Assembly: GCF_028595325.1 (NCBI RefSeq) | Contig: NZ_JAQQXR010000001.1 | Span: forward strand, 1,271,787 to 1,335,786 | Source: Janthinobacterium fluminis | GTDB lineage: Bacteria > Pseudomonadota > Gammaproteobacteria > Burkholderiales > Burkholderiaceae_D | DNA: 64,000 nucleotides | Reading direction: 5' to 3' | In this document: positions 34,953 to 44,152 of the stretch, piece by piece | How the letters are laid out: each line of letters begins with the position of its first letter | Position numbering within the stretch: the first letter of the stretch is position 1 | Made by a program: the position numbers and the translations under genes | The notes under the pieces: model-generated | Seen by the model: the letters and a program-made list of their open reading frames with translations, nothing else | Told to the model about the DNA's origin: nothing | The model's database searches: none

Positions 34953-35669
34953 ATGAAACGACTCGTCTTACTCGGTATTTTGTTCGCAAGCGGACTTTCC
35001 CAAGCCGCGGAGCTGTACAACAATGGTCCTGTCGTCGACGAAAACGGACTGTCGGTCGTGTACGATCCCGCCACGACTTACGGATTTGGCAACCAAGCCG
35101 ACGCCGGCAACGCCGTGGCCGACAACTTCTCCATCGCGGCCGGGTCGCGCTGGAACGTGTCCAGCCTCGACTTCTTTAATTACCAAACCGGTGCCAGGGG
35201 CTTCACGTTCGGCGAAGCCACCTGGAGCATCGTTTCCGGCGACGTCAACGCCGGCACCGTCGTTGCCTCCGGCGTCACCAAGCTGAGCAATGGCGGGCTG
35301 GAAGGTTACCGCATCACCGACGGGGACGTCGGCAATACCCAGCGCGGCATCTACCGGGCACACGCCGACGTCGCCGACTTTTCGCTGGACGCCGGCAAAT
35401 ACTGGCTGCGCTGGAGCATAAGCGGCAGCAATCAGGCGTCGGGCCCGTGGCAACCGCCGACGTCCGACGCGCACGGCGGCAACGCCGCCCAGGCAGGACT
35501 GTTCACCCCCTTCGGCCCCCTTGACGACGGCGCCGGACTGGGTGTCGAGCTGCCCTTCACCATCCATGGCAGCGTCAGCGCCGTGCCGGAACCGGAAACC
35601 TACGCGATGCTGATGGCCGGCCTGTTCATGGTCGGTGCCGTCGCGCGCCGCCGCAAACACGCCAGCTAA
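34953..35669 (+). CDS. PEP-CTERM-sorted exported protein
   Basis: 238 residues: signal peptide (MKRLVLLGILFASGLSQA), a beta-rich body (NFSIAAGSRWNVSSLDFFN, KYWLRWSISGSNQ), and a C-terminal sorting tag VPEPETYAMLMAGLFMVGA followed by RRRK. The tag directs the protein to the exosortase pathway for anchoring at the surface or in extracellular matrix. A 98-base AT-rich promoter region precedes it and a strong terminator follows at 35692, so it is probably an independent unit inside the cluster. Confidence 0.9.
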   Translation: MKRLVLLGILFASGLSQAAELYNNGPVVDENGLSVVYDPATTYGFGNQADAGNAVADNFSIAAGSRWNVSSLDFFNYQTGARGFTFGEATWSIVSGDVNAGTVVASGVTKLSNGGLEGYRITDGDVGNTQRGIYRAHADVADFSLDAGKYWLRWSISGSNQASGPWQPPTSDAHGGNAAQAGLFTPFGPLDDGAGLGVELPFTIHGSVSAVPEPETYAMLMAGLFMVGAVARRRKHAS

Positions 35670-35691
35670 GCGTCGCCCCAAGACCATCGGC

Positions 35692-35720
35692 AACAGCGGC
35701 CCGCAGCGGCCGCTGTTTTT
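35692..35720 (+). terminator. Terminator after the PEP-CTERM gene
   Basis: AACAGCGGCC pairs with GGCCGCTGTT (10 bases, loop cgcagc), followed by five T. It is 23 bases after the stop and separates the PEP-CTERM gene from the glycosyltransferase run. Confidence 0.85.
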
Positions 35721-35826
35721 CATTCCCCCCCTGGTTCGCCGTGCGCATCAATTTATCGCGGATATGCGACAATCGCCCCCCGTAACGGCATTCTCCCCAT
35801 TACACAGTCAAACAAGGAGCGGCAGA

Positions 35827-37116
35827 TTGCATATCTTGATCGTAGCCGTGGGCAGCGCCGGCGACGTCTACCCGTTTATCTCGATAGGCGGCGAATTGCG
35901 CCGCCGCGGGCATACGGTGCACGTCTTCGCGTCGGCGGCCCATCAAAGCAGGATAGAAAACGCCGGGCTGGCATTCTCCTCGGCCGTCAGCCAGACCGAC
36001 CTGGACGCGGCGATCGCCGATGCCGACGTGTGGAACGCGCGCAAAGGCTTCGCCGCCATCTGGAAGCGCATGGGCAGGCAATTGCCGGCGGCATACGCCA
36101 AGCAGCTCGCCGCCATCCACCCCGGCGAAACCATACTCGTCGCCAGCAGCCTGGCCGTGAGCGCCCGCCTGCTGCAGGAAACCCAGGGCCTCAACATGGC
36201 CACGGTCCACCTGGCGCCGTCGTGCATCTTTTCGGCCGACGAGTCGGCCATGCGCGGCGGCCTGCCGGGCCTGAGCGCGCTGCCGTCCTGGGCCGTGCGG
36301 GCCATCATGAAGCTGATCGAAAAACACATCCTCGATCCGCTGCTGCGCGCCGACCTCGATCCCTTGCGCGCCTCGCTCGGCCTGGCGCCGGTGCGCCGGG
36401 TGATGGGCCAGTGGCTGCACTCGCCGCAGCGCGTCATCTGCGCCTTCCCCGACTGGTTCGCGGCGCCGCAAGCGGACTGGCCGCCGAACACGCTGTGCGC
36501 CACCTTTCCGCGCCTGCCGGCCGCGCCCGACGAGTCGCTGGGCGCGGCGCTGCAAGCCTTCCTCGCAGGCGGGCCGGCGCCGATCGCCTTCACGCCCGGC
36601 TCGGCGATGGCGCACGGCCGCCTGTTCTTTCAGCGCGCCATCGCCGCCAGCGCGGCGTTGGGGCGGCGCGCCGTGCTGGTGACGCCCTACCGCGAGCAAT
36701 TGCCGGACATCCTGCCGCCCTTTGTGCACCACGAAGCCTATGTGCCGTTCGACCTGCTGGCGCCGCGCGTGGCCGCCTTTGTACACCACGGCGGCATCGG
36801 CACCTGCGCCCAGGCGCTGGCCGCCGGCAAACCGCAACTGATCACGCCATTTGCGTTCGACCAGCCGGACAATGCCGCGCGGCTGAAAAAATTGGGCGTG
36901 GCGGCCAGCGTGGCGCCCAACGCGTCCGTCGGCAAATGGGTGCGCGCGCTGTCGCAGCTATTGAACAGCCCCGCCACGCTGGCCGCCTGCCAGGCGATGG
37001 CGGCGCGCATGGCGCAGGAAACGCCCGCGTCCGAGCAGATCGCCGGCATGATCGAAGCGCTGGCCGTGCCGTCCCTCACCAGCCAACCGAAGCAGCCTCT
37101 TTCTCATGCAAACTAA
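35827..37116 (+). CDS. GT1-type (UGT-like) glycosyltransferase
   Basis: 429 residues if started with TTG at 35827, chosen for its AAGGAG seven bases upstream and because LHILIVAVGSAGDVYPFISIG is the typical opening of this GT-B family. An ATG at 35764 would add 21 atypical residues. The donor site is AAFVHHGGIGTCAQALAAGKPQL. Family members transfer sugars to sterols, rhamnolipid precursors or macrolides, so a lipid acceptor is plausible here. It opens a run of six genes. Confidence 0.85.
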   Translation: MHILIVAVGSAGDVYPFISIGGELRRRGHTVHVFASAAHQSRIENAGLAFSSAVSQTDLDAAIADADVWNARKGFAAIWKRMGRQLPAAYAKQLAAIHPGETILVASSLAVSARLLQETQGLNMATVHLAPSCIFSADESAMRGGLPGLSALPSWAVRAIMKLIEKHILDPLLRADLDPLRASLGLAPVRRVMGQWLHSPQRVICAFPDWFAAPQADWPPNTLCATFPRLPAAPDESLGAALQAFLAGGPAPIAFTPGSAMAHGRLFFQRAIAASAALGRRAVLVTPYREQLPDILPPFVHHEAYVPFDLLAPRVAAFVHHGGIGTCAQALAAGKPQLITPFAFDQPDNAARLKKLGVAASVAPNASVGKWVRALSQLLNSPATLAACQAMAARMAQETPASEQIAGMIEALAVPSLTSQPKQPLSHAN

Positions 37117-38131
37117 CATCGCCGCGCGCACCGCGCTGGTCCTGGAAACCAACAATCTGCGCGGCGGCGCCGGCGCCGCCGCTGCCGCCGCCAGCCTGCA
37201 CAGCGTCATCGCCATGCTGGCGCGGCAAAGCGTGCCGCTGACGGCGCTGGCCCAGATCGTCGTCACGCACGACGGCCTGAGCGACGCCTGCCGCGACGAA
37301 GTGCTGCGGCTGGCGGGGCGCGACGTCGACTTCGTCCGCATCGACGCCGCCACCGGCTATTACGACGCCAAGAACGCCGGCTTTGCCGCCACCGACCCGC
37401 ACCGCTGCGACCATGTCGTCTTCGCCGACACCGACTGCGTGCCGGCCCCCGCCTGGCTGGCGGAACTGCTGGCGCCGCTGGCGGGCGACGCGGCGCCCGC
37501 CGTCGTCGTCGGCCGCACCAGCTACGCGGCCAATGTCGTCGGCGCCGCGCTGACGACATTGGACTTCATGTACTTCCCCAGCCCGCTGCGGGCCGGCGCC
37601 ACGCGCAATTTTTACGCCAACAACGTCGTCTTCCGCCGCGACGTCTTCGCCGAATACAACTACCAGTCGCTGAGCGGCGTCTACCGCGCCCACTGCCAGG
37701 TGCTGGGATTGCACCTGCAGGAAGCCGGCGTGCCCCTGCACTACGCGCCGCTGGCCCACACCGAGCACCGCCTGCCCGACACCCGCCTGGAAGCGGCGAA
37801 GCTGCGCTGGATGCGCGGCCAGGACACTTACGGCCTGACGCCGCATCTGGTGCGCGCCTACCTGCCCGCGTCGCTGCAGTGGCTGGGCCGCAGCGGCCCG
37901 CTCGGTCCCCTCTGCGTGCTCGCCTCGCGCCTGTACTTCAGCATGCGCGCCCTGAACCGCCAGGAGCTGCCGCCTTTGCGCGGCGCGCGCTGGCTGGCCG
38001 GCGTCGCCTGCATCGCCGCCTTCTCGGCCATCGACATGCTCGGCGCCCTGGTGCGCGGCTGCGGCTGGCGCACCTCCGGCGACCGGCACGCCGACGCCGA
38101 CGCGCAAGCCCTTTCCTACCACCGCCGTTAA
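37106..38131 (+). CDS. GT2-family glycosyltransferase
   Basis: 341 residues overlapping the previous gene by 11 bases. The GT-A fold is indicated by VLETNNLRGG at the start, a DTD motif (FADTDCVPAPAWLAELL) for the metal and nucleotide sugar, and EHRLPD/RWMRGQD further on. A hydrophobic C-terminal segment (about 300-325) could associate with the membrane. The first 60 residues contain an Ala-rich loop. Acceptor unknown. Confidence 0.83.
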   Translation: MQTNIAARTALVLETNNLRGGAGAAAAAASLHSVIAMLARQSVPLTALAQIVVTHDGLSDACRDEVLRLAGRDVDFVRIDAATGYYDAKNAGFAATDPHRCDHVVFADTDCVPAPAWLAELLAPLAGDAAPAVVVGRTSYAANVVGAALTTLDFMYFPSPLRAGATRNFYANNVVFRRDVFAEYNYQSLSGVYRAHCQVLGLHLQEAGVPLHYAPLAHTEHRLPDTRLEAAKLRWMRGQDTYGLTPHLVRAYLPASLQWLGRSGPLGPLCVLASRLYFSMRALNRQELPPLRGARWLAGVACIAAFSAIDMLGALVRGCGWRTSGDRHADADAQALSYHRR

Positions 38132-38153
38132 GCATTTTTCGGAACCTGAACTC

Positions 38154-39155
38154 ATGATCGACAACGATGTATTGCACTCCCGCGCCGCGCGCTGCGCCAT
38201 CGCCCTGCTGCTGGCCGGCGCCGGCGCAACGGCGGCCGCGAGCGAATTCGCCGGCCCCGGCGTCCACAGTTTCGCATCCGGCAGCGGCTGCCCGCTCGCC
38301 GCGCTGGCCGGCAAAACGACGCAATGCAACCGCCTGGCGCTGGACCAGGCCGACACGCGCGCCACGCTCGACAGCGCGGCGCACGCGATCCACTTCTACA
38401 ATTCCCGCCGCTACGCCCGCAAAACCATCGTCGGCGACGTGCTGTTGCAGGGCTCGGGCGTGGGCCAGGACGGCCAACGCGTGCCGCTGAGCTTCCACCT
38501 CGTGCTGAGCAAGTCCGGCGACAAGTGGTCGATGCGCAGCCACACCCACGCCCCGCTCAAGGGTAACTTCAGCGCCGTGCAAATCGACCCCTACCAGGTC
38601 CACGTCACGGGCGCGGCGGCGACGCGCCAGATGCTGGCGCCCGCCGACATCACGGCGACGCTGACGCAACCGGGACTGGCGACGCGCCTGGCCAGCGAAC
38701 TGGTGCAGGTGCGCGACAATCGCGGCGCCGGCGCGCGCGACGCCGACATCACCATTGCCGTCGGACCGGGCAAGTTCTCCAAGTCGGTGATGCGGGCGCG
38801 CCTGCACAGCGACCCGCTCACGGGCGACAATGTCGACTCGCTGCTGCTGCGGGGCAGTTGGTCGTTCGAGCTGGAGGCGCTGACGGGGCAGATCCCGGAC
38901 GATGTCGCCCAGCGCGAGCTATTCCTGTTCGGCTTGCACGAGCAGGCTTTGTTGAAGCCGCTCGCCGAGCGCGGCTTCAAGAAGCATGAAAAGCTGACCG
39001 TCGGCGCCGTCAACGGCAAAGGCTATCTGCGCTACGGCGCGCAACAACAGGCATTCCCGGAGGCCGAAGGGGCCGCCCGCGCCTTCCTGCAGCAAAGCTT
39101 CATCGGCCTGGTGCTCGGTTGGCATCAACTGGACGGCGCGGCCCGTGCCCGCTGA
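38154..39155 (+). CDS. Exported protein, function unknown
   Basis: 333 residues with a signal peptide (about residues 11-30, ALLLAGAGATAAASEF). No known domain was recognised. Notable features: two Cys (SGCPLAALAGKTTQC) near the mature start, SFHLVLSKSGDKWSMRSHTH, and a Phe/Leu-rich C-terminus. It lies in a run of glycosyltransferase and di-iron genes and overlaps the next gene by 11 bases, so it belongs to the same pathway or process. Confidence 0.7.
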   Translation: MIDNDVLHSRAARCAIALLLAGAGATAAASEFAGPGVHSFASGSGCPLAALAGKTTQCNRLALDQADTRATLDSAAHAIHFYNSRRYARKTIVGDVLLQGSGVGQDGQRVPLSFHLVLSKSGDKWSMRSHTHAPLKGNFSAVQIDPYQVHVTGAAATRQMLAPADITATLTQPGLATRLASELVQVRDNRGAGARDADITIAVGPGKFSKSVMRARLHSDPLTGDNVDSLLLRGSWSFELEALTGQIPDDVAQRELFLFGLHEQALLKPLAERGFKKHEKLTVGAVNGKGYLRYGAQQQAFPEAEGAARAFLQQSFIGLVLGWHQLDGAARAR

Positions 39156-39855
39156 CGCGGCGCCGGCCAGCCTGCAGGTGCCGCCGTTACGCGGCTGGCC
39201 GCGCCTGCAGGCGCAACTGGTACACCACATCAAACGGGCGGCGCTGCGGCAGCTGCACGCCAGCGCCGCCGGCGAGCGCCTGCTGCTGCGCATGTACCTG
39301 ATTGGCGAGGAAGCCACGGAAATCGCGCTTCAACGCGAATTGATCGGCGAACGCCCCGACTGGCTGGCGCGGCAGATGGACCAGCACCTCGCCGACGAAC
39401 AGCGCCACGCGCGCGCCTTCGCCGCCGCGCTGGCCGAACGGGGCGCGCGTGGCGCCGCCGACGAACCCGACTGGCTGAGCCGGCGCAAGATCGCCCAGTG
39501 GCGGCGCCTCGCCGCCCACCACGCCGAACGCTTTGCCGCCGGCCTGCTGGTGCCGGCCTTCGCCATCGGCCTGTGCGCCGAACAAATGGCCACGCGCGTG
39601 CTGCAACGCCACTGCGAACTGATCGGGCCGCATCATCCGCTGCACCCGCTGCTGTCGGGCGTGCTGGCCGACGAAGACCGCCACGTGCGCCTGTGCAGCC
39701 ACACGCTGGCGCGCCTGGTGGCGCCGCAGGAACAGCCGGCGCTGGCGGCGCTGCTGCGCGAAATCCGTGGCATCGACCGCGCGTATGGCGTCAGCGGCGC
39801 CATCGGCATGTACCTGGCCGGAGCGGCGTTACGCCTGCGGCCCGCCCACGCGTGA
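39145..39855 (+). CDS. Ferritin-like di-iron protein
   Basis: 236 residues beginning with GTG at 39145. The sequence has a complete ferritin-like di-iron set: Glu55/56 (IGEEATE), Glu85xxHis88 (DEQRHARAF), Glu146 (LCAEQMATR) and Glu177xxHis180 (DEDRHVRL), with about 30 residues within each pair. Such proteins include ADO-type deformylating oxygenases, hydroxylases and MiaE-like enzymes. It could oxidise a lipid made by this cluster, but the substrate is unknown. It overlaps the exported-protein gene and the next glycosyltransferase gene. Confidence 0.8.
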   Translation: MPADAAPASLQVPPLRGWPRLQAQLVHHIKRAALRQLHASAAGERLLLRMYLIGEEATEIALQRELIGERPDWLARQMDQHLADEQRHARAFAAALAERGARGAADEPDWLSRRKIAQWRRLAAHHAERFAAGLLVPAFAIGLCAEQMATRVLQRHCELIGPHHPLHPLLSGVLADEDRHVRLCSHTLARLVAPQEQPALAALLREIRGIDRAYGVSGAIGMYLAGAALRLRPAHA

Positions 39856-40961
39856 GCGCCCTGCGCCTGGTCTACCTGGCCACCGCCGACGCCCGCGGCC
39901 ACCTGATGCGCGCGCAATTGCTGACCCACGCGCTGCGCGCCGCCGGCGCCAGCGTGCGCGTACTGACGACCTCGGATGAAGGCAGCCGCTTCCTGGCCGG
40001 CTTCGGCGTCGACGCCGGCCTGCTGTCGCGCCACTACGCCGTGCAATTCGACGCGCGCCAGAATATGCTGCGCGAAGCGACGGACGCAAACGTGGCGAAC
40101 TACCTGTTCCGGCCGTCGCGCATGTTGCGCGACATCTGGCGCCTGCGCGCCGAGCTGCGCGGCGCCGACCTGGTCATCAACGACTCCTTCCACCCGGCCC
40201 TGCTGTTCATGGGTTGCGTGCCGGGTTGGCGGCGCAAAGTGGTGCACGTCTACGGCGCCAGCCTGCGGCATGCGCTGGAAACCAACTTCCACGCCCGCGT
40301 GCCGGGCTGGCTGGCGCGGCTGTTCGGCCGCATCGTCGCGCTGCAGATCGGCGCCAGCCGCGCGCGCCTGGAACACGACTTCGGCTACGCCGGCTGCGCC
40401 GAACGCGCAGGTAGCCACTACCGCCTGCCGACGCCCGTCGCCCTGGTGTCGGCAAGAAACGCAGCGCCCAGCGCAGGCGCTGCGGCGGTCTACCTCAACC
40501 CGCACTTCCGCGATCCCCAACTGGCCGAGGCGCTGGAAAGCGGCCTGGCCGGCGCCGGCGAGCGGCCGCACCTGGTCGGCGAAGGCTACGCCGGCCGCGC
40601 CGGCTGGCAGGCGAACGATCCGGACTGGATCGACCGCGCCGTCGCCAGCGCATTCATCGTCTCGGCGCCGGGCATGGCGGCGCTGTCGATTGCCCAGGTC
40701 TACAGCAAACCGATCCTGCTGGTCGTCAGCGAGCAACCGGAACAGCAGATCAACGCCGCGCGCGCCGCCGAACTGGGCCTGCTGCACCGCACGGTGACAT
40801 GGCGCGGCGACGCGGCCGCCTTTGCCGACGCGGTCCGCACCGCCGGCGAGGAATTGCGCGCCGCGGCGGCTTGCGCGCCGACGCCGGGCGGCCACGCCGC
40901 CGCGGCGGCACGCCTGCAAACCTGGGTCGGCGTGCTGACGGCGCTGGCGCCGCGCCGCTAA
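39852..40961 (+). CDS. GT-B glycosyltransferase
   Basis: 369 residues starting with GTG at 39852, overlapping the previous TGA by four bases. The opening LRLVYLATADARGHLMRAQLLTHALRAAG is typical of GT-B enzymes. The C-terminal half has SAFIVSAPGMAALSIAQVYSKPILLVVS and EQPEQQINAARAAELGL, similar to the nucleotide-sugar region of GT28/MurG-like enzymes. Third glycosyltransferase of the run. Its frame continues upstream but this is antisense-free overlap with the di-iron gene. Confidence 0.82.
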   Translation: MSALRLVYLATADARGHLMRAQLLTHALRAAGASVRVLTTSDEGSRFLAGFGVDAGLLSRHYAVQFDARQNMLREATDANVANYLFRPSRMLRDIWRLRAELRGADLVINDSFHPALLFMGCVPGWRRKVVHVYGASLRHALETNFHARVPGWLARLFGRIVALQIGASRARLEHDFGYAGCAERAGSHYRLPTPVALVSARNAAPSAGAAAVYLNPHFRDPQLAEALESGLAGAGERPHLVGEGYAGRAGWQANDPDWIDRAVASAFIVSAPGMAALSIAQVYSKPILLVVSEQPEQQINAARAAELGLLHRTVTWRGDAAAFADAVRTAGEELRAAAACAPTPGGHAAAAARLQTWVGVLTALAPRR

Positions 40962-40995
40962 GCGTCACCCTCACAACATCGCCCGCACTTTCATC

Positions 40996-41952
40996 ATGCA
41001 AACACAAACGACCAAGCCGCTGCCATTACCGGCGCATCTGAGCAAACTGAATCCGCTGCGCGCCATCGCCGCGCTGGTATTCGACTGGATGCTCATAGGC
41101 GTCTGCTTTGCCGCCGCCATCTGCCTTCCGCATCCGCTGGTCTACCTGCTGGCGGCGATTCTGATCGCCCGCACCCAGCTTGCGCTGGCCGTGCTGATGC
41201 ACGAAAGCGCCCACGGCACCCTGACCGGCACGCGCCGCGTGAACGATCTCATCGGCCAGTTGTTCGCGGCCGCGCCGCTGATGCTATCGATGTTTTCCTA
41301 CCGGACGGGCCACTTGCGCCACCATCGCGCGCCGATGGCCAGCGACGACCCAGTCGCGGTCGTGTTCGGCATCGCCGATTACCCTGTGTCGAGGAAGGAA
41401 CTGGCTTGGCGCTTGTTCAAGGATGTCAGCAGCATCGGCTACTTCCTCACCGTCCGCGATTTCATGACGGGCAAATTCAAGCACCTGCAGATCAAGGAAC
41501 AGGCCGTGCCGGGGCGCGCCGCCCTGGTGCTGGCATCCATCGTCGTCACCAATGGTATGCTTCTTGGCGCGCTGGCCGCCGCCGGCCATCCCGGCCTGTA
41601 CTTTGGCCTGTGGCTACTGCCGGCGCTCACCTTCCTGCAAGTCTTTGCCCGCGTGCGCGCCATCACCGAACACGCCGGCTATCCGTATGCGGAAAACCAG
41701 ATCGACAACGCGCGCTCGGTGGTGCGCGCCAACTGGCAAACGTTTTTCTTTGGCCCGCACTGCATCCATTACCACATCGAGCACCACCAGCACGCGCGCG
41801 TGCCCTTCTACCATCTGAGGGAACTCCACCAACTGATGCAGTCCCAAGGTGTCCTGCCAGCCAGCAATCTCTACACCGGCTATGGCAGGGTTTTAAGAGA
41901 GGTCACCAGTTGCCAGACTAAGGTAAGCCACGACACTGGAAGCCCGGATTGA
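40996..41952 (+). CDS. Membrane fatty acid desaturase
   Basis: 318 residues with several membrane helices (about 25-60 and 175-225). All three histidine boxes of the family are present: HESAHG (69), HLRHH (106-110) and HYHIEHH (258-264). Such enzymes put a double bond, or in related families a hydroxyl group, into a fatty acyl chain or carotenoid ring. It ends the six-gene run and follows the glycosyltransferase gene by 34 bases. The intact active site suggests a functional lipid-modifying step. Confidence 0.88.
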   Translation: MQTQTTKPLPLPAHLSKLNPLRAIAALVFDWMLIGVCFAAAICLPHPLVYLLAAILIARTQLALAVLMHESAHGTLTGTRRVNDLIGQLFAAAPLMLSMFSYRTGHLRHHRAPMASDDPVAVVFGIADYPVSRKELAWRLFKDVSSIGYFLTVRDFMTGKFKHLQIKEQAVPGRAALVLASIVVTNGMLLGALAAAGHPGLYFGLWLLPALTFLQVFARVRAITEHAGYPYAENQIDNARSVVRANWQTFFFGPHCIHYHIEHHQHARVPFYHLRELHQLMQSQGVLPASNLYTGYGRVLREVTSCQTKVSHDTGSPD

Positions 41953-41984
41953 GGCATCGGGCATCACTTGCGGTCGCCGGCGCC

Positions 41985-42536
41985 TTAATTTGACAGCACG
42001 CGGTAGAAATAAGTGGTGTCGCAGGGCTCGCCGTCGGGCAGCAGCGCATAGCCGGGAATGACGCCGGATTGCTGCCAGCCGAGCCGGGCGTACAGCCGCG
42101 CCGCTTCGGCGCTGGCGGTGTCGAGCACCAGCAGCGTCTTGCCGCAGTCGCGCGCGGCCTGCTCGGCCGCCGCCATCAGGGCCGCGCCCAGCCCACAGCG
42201 GCGCGCCCGGCTCAGCACCAGCATCTTCGACAAGTCGGCCCGGTGCGGCTGGTTCTCGGGCTGGTCCAGCACCAGTTGCACGGTGCCGACGATGCCGGCG
42301 GCGTCCTCGGCCACCAGCAACGCGCGCCGGCCAAGGGCGACGCCCTCGGCCACATGGCGCCAGAACGCCAGCGCCACGGCCGGCGCCAACGGATGCATGA
42401 AGCTCACCGAGGCGCCGTTGGCGACGCAGTCGATCAGCAATTCGGCCAGCGCCAGCACTTCGGCGTCGCCGACGCTGTGCAGGCGGCGGATGCGGTGACG
42501 GGGCGCGGCAGTATCGTCGGGCAGGGTATCTTTCAT
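41985..42536 (-). CDS. GNAT-family acetyltransferase
   Basis: About 183 residues from ATG 42536 (MKDTLPDDTAAPRHRIRRL); upstream in-frame ATGs at 42548 and 42578 cannot be excluded. The acetyl-CoA fold is shown by ALLVAEDAAGIVGTVQLVL, LSKMLVLSRARRCGLGAALMAAAEQAARDCGKTLLVLDTA and AARLYARLGW. Target unknown; convergent with the desaturase gene. Confidence 0.83.
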   Translation of the reverse strand: MKDTLPDDTAAPRHRIRRLHSVGDAEVLALAELLIDCVANGASVSFMHPLAPAVALAFWRHVAEGVALGRRALLVAEDAAGIVGTVQLVLDQPENQPHRADLSKMLVLSRARRCGLGAALMAAAEQAARDCGKTLLVLDTASAEAARLYARLGWQQSGVIPGYALLPDGEPCDTTYFYRVLSN

Positions 42537-42726
42537 GGCAAACATCATATCGAATATATAAATTTGCTGCCAGCCCAAGCCAAGAAATCGATCTGATCCG
42601 GTTTTTCAACTGGTTTCTGTGTCTGTTCTTTTCGCCGGTGGACGGGGAAAATGTTGCTGCTGACAGGGCGCACCACGCGCCGCTGCCGTAGCCAGCCCTA
42701 TCCTCCAAGTTGAACGAGTAACCACC

Positions 42727-44127
42727 ATGAGCCAGCCCGCCCCCACCGTTTCCATTGTCAAGATGTACGCCTCACGCAAAGAAATTTATGCGCGCGAGAC
42801 GAAAGGCATTTACGCCACCTGGCGCTGGGTCTGCGTCTGGCTGACCCAGCTGATGTTTTACGGCTTGCCGTGGCTGTCCTGGAATGAGCGCCAGGCCGTG
42901 CTGTTCGACCTGGGCACGCGCAAGTTCTACCTGTTCGGCATCGTGCTGTGGCCGCAGGATTTCATCTATCTGGCCTTGCTGCTGATAATCTGCGCCTATG
43001 CGCTGTTCCTGTTCACGGCCGTCGCCGGCCGGGTCTGGTGCGGCTTTTCCTGCCCGCAGACGGTCTACACGGAAATTTTCATGTGGGTCGAGCGGAAGAT
43101 CGAAGGCACGCGCAGCGCCCGCATGCGCCTCGACAAGCAGCCGTGGACGCTGGAAAAAGTCAGCCGCAAGACCGCCAAGCACAGTGCCTGGGGCGCGATT
43201 TCGCTGTGGACCGGCTTCACCTTCATCGGCTACTTCACGCCCATCCACACGCTGGCCGGCGAAGTGGCCGCCTTCTCGCTGGGACCGTGGCAGTCGTTCT
43301 GGATCTTCTTCTACGCCTTCGCCACCTATGGCAACGCCGGCTGGCTGCGCGAACAGGTGTGCCGCTACATGTGCCCGTATGCGCGCTTCCAGAGCGCCAT
43401 GTTCGACCAGGACACCCTGATCGTCAGCTACGACAAGACCCGCGGCGAACCGCGCGCCCCGCTGGCCAAGACCCATAGCGGCCCGGCCGACGGCTCCTGC
43501 ATCGACTGCACGATGTGCGTGCAGGTGTGCCCGACCGGCATCGACATACGCGACGGCCTGCAGTATGACTGCATCAGTTGCGCCGCCTGCGTCGACGCCT
43601 GCGACGACGTGATGGACAGGATAGGCGCGCCGCGCGGCCTGGTGCGCTTCACCACCGACAACGCGCTGGCGAACAATTTCTCGGCCAAGCAGATCCGCCA
43701 GCGCGCCACCCGCCCCCGCGTGCTGATTTATAGCGCCATCCTGGTGCTGGTCGTGACGGCGCTGTTCAGCTCCCTGCTGACGCGCACGCCGCTGAAGGTC
43801 GACGTGATCCGCGACCGCGGCAGCATGGCCCGCGAAGGCGAGAACGGCACCATCGAAAACATCTTCCGCCTGCATGTGATGAACACCGACGAGGCGACGC
43901 ACCGCTACCGCATCCGCGTCACCGGCCTGGACGGCATCGCCCTCGACGGCAACGACGAGATCACGCTGGAAGGCACCGGCGTGCGCACCTTGCCGCTGAC
44001 CGTGCGCCTGCCGTATAAACAAGGCCGGCCGCGCACCAACGACATCGCCTTCGAGGTGCAGGCGCTCGACGACGAGCGCATCCACGTCAAGGAAAAAGCC
44101 CGCTTCTTCGTGCCGGCTTCGCGTTAA
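42727..44127 (+). CDS. ccoG: Cytochrome c oxidase accessory protein CcoG
   Basis: 466 residues. Membrane helices lie around 37-60, 85-105, 155-180, 200-220 and 335-355. A ferredoxin-like pair of 4Fe-4S sites is seen as CIDCTMCVQVCPTG and CISCAACVDACDDV, with C-terminal FixG Ig-like beta domain. CcoG (RdxA/FixG) reduces copper for cbb3 oxidase assembly. The ccoNOPQ genes are not here. It may be followed in an operon by the MocR gene, 25 bases further on. Its role matches the copper needs of nirK. Confidence 0.94.
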   Translation: MSQPAPTVSIVKMYASRKEIYARETKGIYATWRWVCVWLTQLMFYGLPWLSWNERQAVLFDLGTRKFYLFGIVLWPQDFIYLALLLIICAYALFLFTAVAGRVWCGFSCPQTVYTEIFMWVERKIEGTRSARMRLDKQPWTLEKVSRKTAKHSAWGAISLWTGFTFIGYFTPIHTLAGEVAAFSLGPWQSFWIFFYAFATYGNAGWLREQVCRYMCPYARFQSAMFDQDTLIVSYDKTRGEPRAPLAKTHSGPADGSCIDCTMCVQVCPTGIDIRDGLQYDCISCAACVDACDDVMDRIGAPRGLVRFTTDNALANNFSAKQIRQRATRPRVLIYSAILVLVVTALFSSLLTRTPLKVDVIRDRGSMAREGENGTIENIFRLHVMNTDEATHRYRIRVTGLDGIALDGNDEITLEGTGVRTLPLTVRLPYKQGRPRTNDIAFEVQALDDERIHVKEKARFFVPASR

Positions 44128-44152
44128 TGCCCGCGCCTTTGGAGAGCAGACC

